Below are positions 56,340 to 64,000 of a stretch of DNA of 64,000 nucleotides, one piece after another. Under the pieces are notes generated by a model. The model was not told where the DNA came from. It saw nothing but the letters and a program-made list of their open reading frames with translations, and did no database searches. Both the position numbers and the translations under genes were made by a program. This DNA comes from Verrucomicrobiaceae bacterium (lineage in GTDB: Bacteria > Verrucomicrobiota > Verrucomicrobiia > Verrucomicrobiales > Akkermansiaceae), in the NCBI GenBank assembly GCA_027491155.1, contig JAIXWR010000043.1, positions 1 to 64,000 on the forward strand. The letters are read 5' to 3'. Within the stretch, counting starts at the first letter, position 1, and each line of letters starts with the position of its first letter.

Positions 56340-56395
56340 CTATGGTTGATGGTTGATAGCAAAACCATGATTCAACCATCAACCATCAACCATAG
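56340..56395. repeat. Inverted array of the heptamer GGTTGAT/ATCAACC
   Basis: CTATGGTTGATGGTTGAT at 56340-56357 is the exact reverse complement of 56378-56395, with a 20-base gap. Each arm is made of the heptamer repeated: two to three times on the left as GGTTGAT and three times on the right as ATCAACC. It fills most of the 87-base gap between the ATP-grasp gene and the transglutaminase gene and could form a long hairpin in the shared transcript. Confidence 0.8.
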
Positions 56396-56407
56396 ACTCT
56401 CAACTTC

Positions 56408-57280
56408 ATGCGCTACCGCATCCGCCACAAGACGACCTACCGCTACGACGTGCCGGCGAACTTGTGCCACAACGAGGCGCGGCTGCGGCCCCTCGACCTG
56501 CCGGGGCAGCGTTGCCTGAAGTGGAAGCTGAGCATCGATCCCGAGCCGGAGTTCCACCGCACGCGGCGCGATTCCTTCGGCAACCACATCGACTACTTTT
56601 CGATCCAGCGGCCGCATCCGGAGCTGGTCATCACCGCGGAAAGCGAGGTCGAGGTGCTTTCCGCCGGGCAACTTCCGCTCGAAGCCGGCGGCCCTTGGGA
56701 CAGCTTGCGGGAGAGCATTCTCACCTCGAAGGACCCGGCCTCGCTCGACGCCCGGGCCTTCGCGCTTTCGTCGCCGCTCATTCCGGTCACGGCGGAGCTC
56801 GCCGACTTCGCACGGCCCGATTTCCCGCCGGGCCGCTGCATCCTCGAAGCCGTCACCGCCCTGAACGCCCGGATCTTCCGGGACTTCAAGTTTGACCCCG
56901 ACTTCACCACCGTCGCCACCCCGGTGGCCGAGGTGCTCAAGAACCGCCGCGGCGTCTGCCAGGACTTCGCCCAGCTGATGATCGCCGCGCTGCGCTCCCT
57001 CGGCCTGCCGGCAAGATATGTCTCCGGCTACCTCGAGACCCTGCCGCCGCCCGGCAAGCCGAAGATGGTCGGCGCCGACGCCTCCCACGCCTGGGTCGCC
57101 GTGTTCGTGCCGGGCCAGGGCTGGCTTGATTTCGATCCCACCAACAACCTCCGCCCCGGCCAACGCCACATCACCGTGGCCACCGGCCGCGACTACCGCG
57201 ATGTCTCGCCCTTGCGCGGCGTGACCGTCGGCGGGGCCAGCCACTCGCTGAAGGTGTCGGTGGACGTGGCCGCGATCTAG
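56408..57280 (+). CDS. Transglutaminase-like cysteine protease family protein
   Basis: 290 residues. An N-terminal beta domain (MRYRIRHKTTYRYDVPANLCHNEARLRP) is followed by the transglutaminase core with the full triad: C184 in RRGVCQDF, H227 in SHAWVAVF and D243 in FDPTNN. There is no signal peptide. Members beside ATP-grasp/alpha-E genes are thought to act as peptidases that cut or remodel the peptide made by the ligase. The gene starts 87 bases after the fused ligase gene with a heptamer hairpin between, and overlaps the convergent BrkB-like gene by four bases. Confidence 0.9.
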   Translation: MRYRIRHKTTYRYDVPANLCHNEARLRPLDLPGQRCLKWKLSIDPEPEFHRTRRDSFGNHIDYFSIQRPHPELVITAESEVEVLSAGQLPLEAGGPWDSLRESILTSKDPASLDARAFALSSPLIPVTAELADFARPDFPPGRCILEAVTALNARIFRDFKFDPDFTTVATPVAEVLKNRRGVCQDFAQLMIAALRSLGLPARYVSGYLETLPPPGKPKMVGADASHAWVAVFVPGQGWLDFDPTNNLRPGQRHITVATGRDYRDVSPLRGVTVGGASHSLKVSVDVAAI

Positions 57281-58140
57281 GCCCCGCCCGATCGCGAGGA
57301 CTTGCGCCGGCGGTCCATCCACGCGGCGATCTCCGCCCCGGCGAGGAAGGCCTGGATGGAGACGAAGAGCCAGAACAGGAACAGCAGGAAGGTCACCCCG
57401 CCGCCGATGAAGGTTCCCCACATCGTGTGGCGGAAATAGAGGTCGAGCCCGCCCTTCAGCGTCACCGCCGCCAGCGCCGCGAAGGCCGCTCCGGCCAGGG
57501 CATGCCGCCACAACGGCCGGCGGCGCGGCAGGATCTTGAGGACCATCGCGAAGGCGAAGGTCAGCGTGGCGTAGGTCGACAGCCAGCCGAAGCGCTGCAG
57601 CAGGTTGAGCTCGTCGATCCAGGCCGCTTCCATCTTCGAGGCGATGAAAGCCGCGAGCCCGTCGAGCAGGGTGCTCGCGGCCAGCAGCACGCCGAAGGAC
57701 AGGATCAGCCCTGCACACAGCCCCCGGGCGGCCAGCCGGGCCAGCCAGGGCCGGGCGGGATCGGCGGGCGCGCTCTCGTTCACGATGTTGAGCGTCTTGC
57801 GCAGTTTGCTCAGCACGTGCGACCCGGCATAGAGCAAGGTGACCATCGCCAGCGCGAAAGCCGCCGGCTGGGAACTCGGGGCGATCCGCGCGCTCTGCAG
57901 GACGCCCTCGATGGTGGCCGCGAGCTCGGGCCCCAGCACCGCGGCGAAGCGCTTCTCCAGCTCGCCGTGGGCCGCTTTCTCCCCCATCACCACGCCCGCG
58001 ACCGTCACGCCGATCAGCAACAGCGGCGGCAGCGAGATCAGCGCGTAGAAGGCCAGCGACGCCGCATTGTCGGTATGGCGGTGCCTGACCCAGCGTCGGC
58101 CGAACCGCTTCCAATGCACGATGAAACGCAACCACGTCAT
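57277..58140 (-). CDS. YihY/BrkB family inner-membrane protein
   Basis: 287 residues. Six membrane helices are visible, for example SLAFYALISLPPLLLIGVTVAGVV, LCAGLILSFGVLLAASTLL and LAGAAFAALAAVTLKGGL. The conserved opening DNAASLAFYALISLPPLL and the late YFRHTMWGTFIGGGVTFLLFLFWLFVSIQAFLAGAEIAAWMDRR are typical of the family once called ribonuclease BN; that activity is now ascribed to another protein. The true role is unknown, perhaps transport. It ends in a charged tail. The gene is divergent from the GH13 gene and overlaps the convergent transglutaminase gene. Confidence 0.92.
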   Translation of the reverse strand: MTWLRFIVHWKRFGRRWVRHRHTDNAASLAFYALISLPPLLLIGVTVAGVVMGEKAAHGELEKRFAAVLGPELAATIEGVLQSARIAPSSQPAAFALAMVTLLYAGSHVLSKLRKTLNIVNESAPADPARPWLARLAARGLCAGLILSFGVLLAASTLLDGLAAFIASKMEAAWIDELNLLQRFGWLSTYATLTFAFAMVLKILPRRRPLWRHALAGAAFAALAAVTLKGGLDLYFRHTMWGTFIGGGVTFLLFLFWLFVSIQAFLAGAEIAAWMDRRRKSSRSGGA

Positions 58141-58248
58141 CCGGTTGCCCGCAGCCTAACATGCGGAACCGCCGGCGGAAGCCCGCATTCCGTGCCGCGG
58201 CGATCCGGTTTGTCGGATGCCCCGCCCTCTGGTTCACTGCGGCCCGAA

Positions 58249-60057
58249 ATGAATCCGCCGCCGCGCCCCGTCATCTACCAGTTGCTGCCGCGGCTCTTCG
58301 GCAACCGCAACGAGACCCGCAAGCCGAACGGGACCCTGGCCGAGAACGGCTGCGGCAAGTTCGCGGATCTGGACGACACGGCCCTCGCCTCGCTCCGCGC
58401 CATGGGCTTCACCCATCTCTGGCTGACCGGCGTGCTGGAACAGGCCAGCGGCACCTGCTACCCCGACCGGCCGGCCGATCCCCCGGAGATCCTCAAGGGC
58501 ATCGCCGGCAGCCCCTACGCGATCCGCGACTGCTTCGACGTCTGCCCCGACTACGCGGTCGATCCGGCCCGCCGGCTCGAAGAGTTCCGGTCCCTGCTCC
58601 AGCGCTGCCACGCGGCGGGGCTCAAGGTGATCATCGACTTCGTCCCGAACCACGTCGCCCGCTCCCACGCCTCCGACGTCCGGCCGGAGGAATCCTTCGG
58701 CCGCGGCGACGACACCGCCGTGTTCTTCGCCCGCGACAACCACTTCTACTACCTCCGTCGTAGCGATCCCGGCGGCGGGCCGCCCTTGAAACTGCCGGCC
58801 CCCGGATCTCCCGGAGGGACCGCGCTTTTCGCGCCCGAGACGGAGTGCGGCCGGGTGACCGGCAACAACGCCGTGACCTGGTCGCCGTCGCTTCACGACT
58901 GGTATGAAACGGTGAAGCTGAACTACGGCCACGACTTCACCCGCGGCCGCGACACCTCGCACCTGCCCGGACCGGACGCGGCGCCGGAAGAGGTCCCGAA
59001 GACCTGGCGGACCATGGACGCGATCCTCGCCTACTGGCAGGAAACGGGCGTCGACGGCTTCCGCGCCGACATGGCCCATCTCATTCCGCTCGAATTCTGG
59101 CGCTGGTCGATCCGCCGCGCGCGAGACCGACGGCCGGACGTGTTCTTCTGTGCCGAGGCCTACGACAACGATCCCGCGAAGCTCTGCGACTGCCACGTTC
59201 TCGACGGCTTGCTCGCGGCGGGCTTCGACGCGGTCTACGACGATCCTGCCTACGACGTGCTCGAAGGCCTCTACGACTCGGGCAAATGGGCCAACGACCT
59301 CGACGCCCTCACTTTCACCGGCGAGCGCTTCCACCGATCGCTGCGCTACGCGGAAAACCACGACGAGGTCCGCCTCGCCAGCCCGAAGGAATGGGGCGGT
59401 CTCGGGATGAAAGTCGGCCGCCCGGTTTCCGCCGTGCTTTTCGGCCTCGGCCGCGGCCCGCTGATGCTCTACAGCGGGCAGGAAGTCGGAGAGACCGCGG
59501 AAGGAGCGGAAGGATTCGGCGGCGATGACGCCCGGACCACGCTCTTCGATTACTGGTCGATGCCCGCGTTCACGAAATGGGTGAACGGCGGGAAGTTCGA
59601 CGGCGGCGGCCTTTCCGACGAACAGAAGGCGCTCCGTGCTTGGTATGGCAAGCTGCTCGGACTGATGAAGGAGACCGCCTTCGAGCGAGGCGAGTTCTAC
59701 GGCCTGAACCACGCCAATCTCGACAACCCTCACTTCGGACGGGTGGACGGCGAAACCGCCAGCGGTCACTGGCTCTACGCATTCCTCCGCCGCGATGCCG
59801 CGTCCGGCCAGGCCTTCCTGGTGGTGGCGAATTTCCACGGCTCGGCCACCCTTCCGGAAGTCCGGATCCGGATTCCCGCCCACGCGCTGGGCTGGCTGGG
59901 AAATGACGGCGGCGAACTCGCGTTCCACGAGCGGCTGGCCAGCCCATGGTCCACGACCGTGTCGGCGTCACGATTGCCCGGCGAGGGACTGCCTCTGCCG
60001 CCGCTCCCACCCTTGAGCGCCGGCATCGTCGAGATCAGGATCGCTCCCGCTACTTGA
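58249..60057 (+). CDS. GH13 family alpha-glucan-active enzyme
   Basis: 602 residues from the ATG at 58249. The alpha-amylase type barrel is present with region I VIIDFVPNHVARSH, region II GFRADMAHL with the nucleophile D274, region III FFCAEAYDND with the acid/base E303 and region IV AENHDEVR with D372. All catalytic residues are intact. A C-terminal beta domain follows at about residues 480-600. There is no signal peptide, so it should act on internal glucans, oligosaccharides or sugar phosphates. The exact specificity (amylase, trehalose-linked or other) is not clear. It is divergent from the BrkB-like gene and convergent with the nuclease-fold gene, overlapping it by 8 bases. Confidence 0.9.
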   Translation: MNPPPRPVIYQLLPRLFGNRNETRKPNGTLAENGCGKFADLDDTALASLRAMGFTHLWLTGVLEQASGTCYPDRPADPPEILKGIAGSPYAIRDCFDVCPDYAVDPARRLEEFRSLLQRCHAAGLKVIIDFVPNHVARSHASDVRPEESFGRGDDTAVFFARDNHFYYLRRSDPGGGPPLKLPAPGSPGGTALFAPETECGRVTGNNAVTWSPSLHDWYETVKLNYGHDFTRGRDTSHLPGPDAAPEEVPKTWRTMDAILAYWQETGVDGFRADMAHLIPLEFWRWSIRRARDRRPDVFFCAEAYDNDPAKLCDCHVLDGLLAAGFDAVYDDPAYDVLEGLYDSGKWANDLDALTFTGERFHRSLRYAENHDEVRLASPKEWGGLGMKVGRPVSAVLFGLGRGPLMLYSGQEVGETAEGAEGFGGDDARTTLFDYWSMPAFTKWVNGGKFDGGGLSDEQKALRAWYGKLLGLMKETAFERGEFYGLNHANLDNPHFGRVDGETASGHWLYAFLRRDAASGQAFLVVANFHGSATLPEVRIRIPAHALGWLGNDGGELAFHERLASPWSTTVSASRLPGEGLPLPPLPPLSAGIVEIRIAPAT

Positions 60058-61099
60058 AGATCACGAGCAGCGGCCGGTGGTCGCTCGCCTCCGCCACGTC
60101 TTCGTGGTCGATGATCTTGCAGCGGTCCCAGTCCACCGAGTTCCGCAGCGCGCCGCTGACCATCACGTAGTCGATCCGCGAATAGATATCCTGGAAGTCC
60201 CAGTGATGGGTCCAGTAATGCCCGCGCGAGTCCTTCAAGGCGATCATCAGCAGCGACTTCGGGTTCCTCCCGCCGCCGTGGATCGTGCGCACGGCCGGGC
60301 TCTGCCGCGTGTCGTTGAGATCGCCGTACACCACCAGGCGGGCCTGCGGATCCTCGCTGAGGATTTCGTCGATCTCGCGGCGGAGCAGGTGCGCCTCGTT
60401 GAGCCGCATGTCCTCCTGGTCGCCGTCCTCGGTCTCCCGCTTCGACTTCAGGTGCAGGCCCAGAAAGCGGAACGAGCCCGCCGGGGTGTCCACCGTGGCA
60501 TCGAGGATCCCGCGTTGCATCGCGTGGTCGCGGCCCTTGGAGGAATAGGTGAGGTCGTCGCGCTTCACCACCTTGCCGATCGGGTGGCGGGAAAGCAGCA
60601 CCAGGCTGCGGGTGGGATCGGCTCCGCGGTTCAAGTGGGCATGGGGCATCGGGTGGCCCGCCTTTTCGAGCCAGGACTGGAGGTCTTTCACATCCTCCTC
60701 GTTGCCGATTTCCGAAATCCCGAGGATGTCCGGCTTCGCTCCGGCCAACAAACCGCTGATCGCCCGCTTCTCCTTCTCCGGCTTCGGGGCACCCTCGACC
60801 TTCTTGCCGTCGATGTAGCGCTCCATGGTCAGCCAGTTCTCGACGTTGTAGGAGACGAAGCGCACGCCGCCCTCGCCAGGCTGCACCGCACCCTCGGAGG
60901 CAACCGGTTCGGCGGCGGCGGCAGGTTTCGCAGCCGGAACGGGCGCGACCTCGGCCGCCGCGGTCTGGACTTCGGTCTTGGGATGACCCGCCCAATCCTC
61001 CGACTGGTCGCGGTCGCGACAGGCCCAGAGGGACAGCGGCAACAAAAACGCCCCGAGAATCCTCGGGGCGAATCCGGCGGAAAATCGCGGGAATTTCAT
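60050..61099 (-). CDS. Endonuclease/exonuclease/phosphatase-fold lipoprotein
   Basis: 349 residues. The N-terminus has a lipoprotein signal ending LSLWAC, then an Ala/Pro/Glu-rich linker to about residue 75. The catalytic domain has the usual landmarks: VRFVSYNVENWL with the metal-binding Asn, ILGISEIG with the metal-binding Glu, GLHLKSKR, VVYGDLND with the D-x-N pair, and the final EASDHRPLLVIFK with the catalytic Asp-His. The enzyme should cut phosphodiester bonds of a nucleic acid or lipid head group outside the cytoplasm. The TatA-like gene ends four bases away on the same strand. Confidence 0.87.
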   Translation of the reverse strand: MKFPRFSAGFAPRILGAFLLPLSLWACRDRDQSEDWAGHPKTEVQTAAAEVAPVPAAKPAAAAEPVASEGAVQPGEGGVRFVSYNVENWLTMERYIDGKKVEGAPKPEKEKRAISGLLAGAKPDILGISEIGNEEDVKDLQSWLEKAGHPMPHAHLNRGADPTRSLVLLSRHPIGKVVKRDDLTYSSKGRDHAMQRGILDATVDTPAGSFRFLGLHLKSKRETEDGDQEDMRLNEAHLLRREIDEILSEDPQARLVVYGDLNDTRQSPAVRTIHGGGRNPKSLLMIALKDSRGHYWTHHWDFQDIYSRIDYVMVSGALRNSVDWDRCKIIDHEDVAEASDHRPLLVIFK

Positions 61100-61102
61100 G
61101 CG

Positions 61103-61336
61103 TCAGGCCTTGTCGTGCGCCTCCTTGCCGGCGGCTTCCTTGATCCGGACGTCATCCTCGGCGCGGGTGATCTCTTTTTCGAAGTCCTCGCGGGCCTTCT
61201 TGAACTCGCCCATGCTCTTGCCGACCCCGCGGGCCAGCTCGGGCAGCTTCTTGGCTCCGAAGAGGAGAAGCACGATCAGGAAGATAATGATCATTTCTTG
61301 GCCGCCGAGATTCATAAATGCGAGCGTTGAGTTCAT
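61103..61336 (-). CDS. tatA: TatA/TatE-like twin-arginine translocase subunit
   Basis: 77 residues from the ATG at 61336 (an ATG at 61315 is an alternative, giving MNLGGQEM as the start). A short N-terminal part leads to one membrane helix (MIIIFLIVLLLFGAKKLPELARG), where FGAKKLPELARGVGKSMGEFKKA is the typical hinge and amphipathic helix of TatA. The rest is charged and acidic/basic mixed. It forms the pore part of the Tat system, which exports folded proteins. No tatB or tatC is next to it. The downstream nuclease-fold gene starts only four bases after it. Confidence 0.92.
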   Translation of the reverse strand: MNSTLAFMNLGGQEMIIIFLIVLLLFGAKKLPELARGVGKSMGEFKKAREDFEKEITRAEDDVRIKEAAGKEAHDKA

Positions 61337-61515
61337 GGACAGGACGCTAAGGCCGGGAGCGGCCGCTTGCAACGCGAATAACGGGCGGGCCGGGCACGGT
61401 CTTTCGGCCGGATCCATCGCCGCACGGATCGCCTCGTGAAACTCCCCCTGCAGCGGGAGACCTCCCGCCTCGTCTTGGCGATTCCCTTTCTCCCCTGCCC
61501 CGTCTAGCAAGGGGC
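61337..61515. other. Divergent spacer between tatA and hrpB
   Basis: About 180 bases without a supported gene. It should hold the promoters of both divergent genes. I see no inverted repeat or clear promoter boxes. Confidence 0.35.
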
Positions 61516-64000
61516 GTGCGATTGCCGGTTCATGAGATCGAGGAAGCCCTGAAGGACGCCGTTTCCCGCGGCGAGCGCGACCGCGTGCTGCTGAAAGCCC
61601 CCACCGGCTCCGGCAAATCGACCGCCGTGCCCGGCATGCTGATGGACGCAGGCATCGAGGGCCGGATCCTGGTCATCGAGCCGCGCCGGATGGCCGCGCG
61701 CTTGCTCGCCGGCTGGGTCGCCAAGCTCCGCGGTTCCCCGCTCGGCCGCGAGGTCGGCTACGCGGTGCGCTTCGACACGAACTACGGCCGCGACACCCGC
61801 CTGATCTACCTGACCGACGGCGTTTTCCAGCGCTGGCTGCAAGAGGACCCGACCCTCGCCGGCGTCGGCGCGGTGGTCTTCGACGAATTCCACGAACGCC
61901 GGCTGGCCGTCGATGTCGCCCTCGGCCGCTGCCTCGACCTCCAGGAATCCGCCCGCCCCGACCTGCGGGTGCTGGTGATGTCCGCCACCCTCGAAACCCG
62001 CGGCCTGGCCGACTACCTCGCCCCGGCGAAGATGCTGGAAGCCGGCGGCCGGACTTTCCCGATCGAGACCTTCTACCGCGCCGATCGCCCGAAGATCAAC
62101 GACCGCCGCGGCGGCCCTCCGGTGGAGACGCCGGTCTGGGAAAAGATCGCCGCCGTGTGCAAGGAAGCGCTAGCCCTGCCCGAGCCCGGCGACGTGCTGT
62201 GCTTCCTGCCCGGCATGCACGAGATCCGCAAGACGGTGGAGACGCTCGAGAATGCCTCCTTCACCCGCGGCCACGACATTTTCCCGCTCCACGGCGGCCT
62301 GCCTCCCGCCGCCCAGGAGGCCGCCGTCTCGCCCGGCAAGCGGCCGAAGATCATCGTCTCCACCAACGTCGCCGAAACCTCGCTGACCATCGAAGGCGTG
62401 CGCACCGTGATCGACGCCGGCCTGGCCCGGGAGGCCTGCTTCGACCCGCGCCGCGGCATCGACACCCTGCTGATCCGCAAAATTTCCCGCGCCTCCGCCG
62501 AGCAGCGCGCCGGACGTGCCGGCCGCACCGGACCCGGCCGCGCGTTCCGGCTGTGGAGCGAAAGCGAGCACGCGCGCCGCGAGGCCTTCGACGCCCCGGA
62601 GGTCCGCCGCGTCGATCTCGCGGAGGTGGTGCTGCTGCTGAAATCCGCCGGCATTTCCGAAGTCCGCGACTTCCGCTGGCTCGATGCGCCGACCGAGGAA
62701 AGCCTGCTCCGCGCGGAGTCGCTGCTGCACGATCTCGGCGCGCTCGATGCCGCCGGCGCCCTCACCGACGAAGGCCGCGCGATGGCTTCGCTGCCGCTCG
62801 AACCTCGCTACGCCCGGCTGATGCTCGCGGGCGTCGAGCAAGGCTGCGTCGCCGAGATGGCCTTCATTGCCGCCGCCGTGCAGGGAGAAGGGATCTTCGC
62901 GTCCAAGCGCGGCGGGATCAGCCGCAAGGACTTCGTGTTCCAAGGCGACGCCAGCGACTTCGAGGCCGAGTGGCGGGCCTTCGACTCGGCCGCCGGGATG
63001 GACTTCGATGCCCGCCGCTGCGCCCCGCTCGGCATCCACGGCCGCGGCGCGCGGGAGATCGCGCAGGGCTTCGAGCGCTTGCAAAAGCTCGCCCTCCAGC
63101 GCGGCTGGCCTTGGGAAGGCGTCGATTTCGCCCAGCGCCGCGAAGCCGTCGGCCGCGCCATGCTCGCGTCCTTCAGCGACCGGCTCGGCGTGCGCTTCGG
63201 CGAGGCCACGCTTTCCTGCCGGGTGGTCGGAAAGCGCAAGGGCAAGCTCGATGACGAGAGCTGCGCGAAGCAAGCAGCCGCCTTCGTCGCCGCGGAGATG
63301 ACCGAGGTCGAAGGCCGCGAGGTCATCGTCCAGCTCCGCCGCGCCACCGCGATCGATCCCGCCTGGCTGAAGGAGCTGTTCCCGGACGACTTCACCCTCA
63401 GCGACGGTGCGGCCTACGATGAACCTCGTAGAAGGGTCGTCTCGCGCAAGGAGACCCGTTTCCGCGACCTGGTGCTGGAGTCGAAGGAGAGCGACCACAA
63501 CGTCAACCTCGACGCCGCCGCGGAGATCCTGGCCGCCCGCGTATTGTCCGGCGAGCTGGTGCTGAAATGCTGGGACGCCTCGGTCGACCAATGGTGCGCG
63601 CGTCTTTCCGCGCTCGGCCAGTGGATGCCGGACCTCGGCCTGCCCGGCTGGTCGGAGGACGACCGCGTCGCCGCCGTCGCGCAGATCTGCCACGGCGCGG
63701 TGGCCTACAAGGACATCAAGGAGCGGCAGGTCTGGAACGTCCTGCGCGAGTGGCTGAGCCACAACCAGCGCGCGGACCTCGACCGCCACGCGCCGGAGCG
63801 CATCACGCTGGCCAACGGCCAGAGCGCCAAGATCACCTACGAGGTCGGCAAGGACCCGTGGATCGGCCTGCGGGTGCGCGATCTTTTCGGCGTGTGGCAA
63901 ACGCCGACGATCGCCGGCGGCCGGGTCCCGCTGCTGGTCCACATCCTGGCCCCGAACATGCGGCCCTGGCAGATGACCAAGGACCTCGCCAGCTTCTGGG
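61516..64000 (+). CDS. hrpB: ATP-dependent helicase HrpB (partial, runs off the window)
   Basis: About 828 residues are inside the window; the end is missing. The start is a GTG at 61516 (VRLPVHEIEEAL) or a TTG at 61522, which has AAGGGG seven bases upstream. It is a DEAH-type helicase: Walker A APTGSGKST, motif II as DEFHER, SATL, STNVAETSLTI and QRAGRAGR. The central winged helix and the HrpB-specific C-terminal region (LPLEPRYARLMLAG, then PLLVHILAPNMRPWQMTKDLASFW) follow. HrpB is an RNA helicase-like protein without a settled role in most bacteria. The gene is divergent from tatA. Confidence 0.95.
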   Translation, partial: MRLPVHEIEEALKDAVSRGERDRVLLKAPTGSGKSTAVPGMLMDAGIEGRILVIEPRRMAARLLAGWVAKLRGSPLGREVGYAVRFDTNYGRDTRLIYLTDGVFQRWLQEDPTLAGVGAVVFDEFHERRLAVDVALGRCLDLQESARPDLRVLVMSATLETRGLADYLAPAKMLEAGGRTFPIETFYRADRPKINDRRGGPPVETPVWEKIAAVCKEALALPEPGDVLCFLPGMHEIRKTVETLENASFTRGHDIFPLHGGLPPAAQEAAVSPGKRPKIIVSTNVAETSLTIEGVRTVIDAGLAREACFDPRRGIDTLLIRKISRASAEQRAGRAGRTGPGRAFRLWSESEHARREAFDAPEVRRVDLAEVVLLLKSAGISEVRDFRWLDAPTEESLLRAESLLHDLGALDAAGALTDEGRAMASLPLEPRYARLMLAGVEQGCVAEMAFIAAAVQGEGIFASKRGGISRKDFVFQGDASDFEAEWRAFDSAAGMDFDARRCAPLGIHGRGAREIAQGFERLQKLALQRGWPWEGVDFAQRREAVGRAMLASFSDRLGVRFGEATLSCRVVGKRKGKLDDESCAKQAAAFVAAEMTEVEGREVIVQLRRATAIDPAWLKELFPDDFTLSDGAAYDEPRRRVVSRKETRFRDLVLESKESDHNVNLDAAAEILAARVLSGELVLKCWDASVDQWCARLSALGQWMPDLGLPGWSEDDRVAAVAQICHGAVAYKDIKERQVWNVLREWLSHNQRADLDRHAPERITLANGQSAKITYEVGKDPWIGLRVRDLFGVWQTPTIAGGRVPLLVHILAPNMRPWQMTKDLASFW

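Noticed and set aside
53627-56368. A 913-codon minus-strand open frame opposite the ATP-grasp/alpha-E gene
   Set aside because: The plus strand encodes recognisable domains along the whole length, so the antisense frame is a by-product of codon bias.
56340-56395. Heptamer array as a CRISPR or integron site
   Set aside because: Repeats are only seven bases, directly adjoining and inverted, without spacers or an integrase nearby.
62157-63254. A 365-codon plus-strand frame inside hrpB
   Set aside because: It is out of frame with the helicase, which shows every DEAH-box motif in its own frame, and the translation is Arg/Pro-rich.

Overview
The window is a stretch of chromosome from a high-GC Gram-negative bacterium, most likely of the phylum Verrucomicrobiota (a Luteolibacter- or Haloferula-like member of the Verrucomicrobiaceae). 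This placement is inferred from gene content: a very long prepilin-like protein of the Verru_Chthon cassette A type, three DUF1080 proteins, many secreted proteins and lipoproteins, and an OpgG/OpgH periplasmic glucan pair. No rRNA, tRNA, CRISPR array, transposase or phage gene was found.

Layout. Positions 1-1530 form a lower-GC patch holding the C-terminal end of an Rhs protein with a variable tail and a small lipoprotein, a possible toxin/immunity-like pair. Positions 1721-6919 hold envelope and general metabolism genes: a sugar acetyltransferase, an L,D-transpeptidase, two DUF1080 proteins, a UGT-like glycosyltransferase, a CYTH phosphatase and a YjdF-like membrane protein. Positions 7416-15012 are a five-gene co-directional block: a giant pseudopilin-like protein, a secreted protein, a TolQ/MotA-like channel with a zinc ribbon, and two single-pass coiled-coil partners. 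One partner has an Asp and the other a Ser at the position where ion-motor B subunits carry the ion-binding Asp. This block is the best candidate for an undescribed system. It is followed on the other strand by a nine-repeat cadherin-like surface protein and a secreted protein of unknown function.

Positions 19578-28130 hold an alpha/beta-hydrolase that has lost its serine nucleophile, glutamate synthase large subunit (gltB without gltD), mnmA and an AarF/UbiB-type kinase. Positions 28241-32519 are an opgG - small membrane protein - opgH operon. Positions 32560-36249 hold a CrtI-type desaturase, GluQ-RS, two small envelope proteins and a cyclophilin. Positions 36519-38777 are an operon of three secreted proteins of unknown function. 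Then come a monohaem cytochrome-like protein, an ABC-F ATPase, a small membrane protein, and (43136-48917) a YtrA-type regulator with an ABC ATPase and two unusual membrane subunits that carry very large soluble domains.

Positions 48983-53726 hold a lipoprotein hydrolase, a LolA-like protein, a winged-helix protein, a third DUF1080 protein and a glycosyltransferase. Positions 53786-57280 encode a fused ATP-grasp/alpha-E protein and a transglutaminase, a known type of peptide-ligase pair. The end holds a YihY/BrkB protein, a GH13 glycosidase, an endonuclease/exonuclease/phosphatase-fold lipoprotein, a TatA-like protein and the start of HrpB helicase, which runs off the window.

Several non-coding structures stand out: a mirrored pair of compound palindromic units (42796-43024), a perfect 25-bp inverted repeat (49767-49859), an inverted array of a heptamer (56340-56395), and clear intrinsic terminators after gltB, the cyclophilin gene and the third DUF1080 gene. 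All functional calls rest on reading the sequence and on remembered family knowledge; no database search was made.
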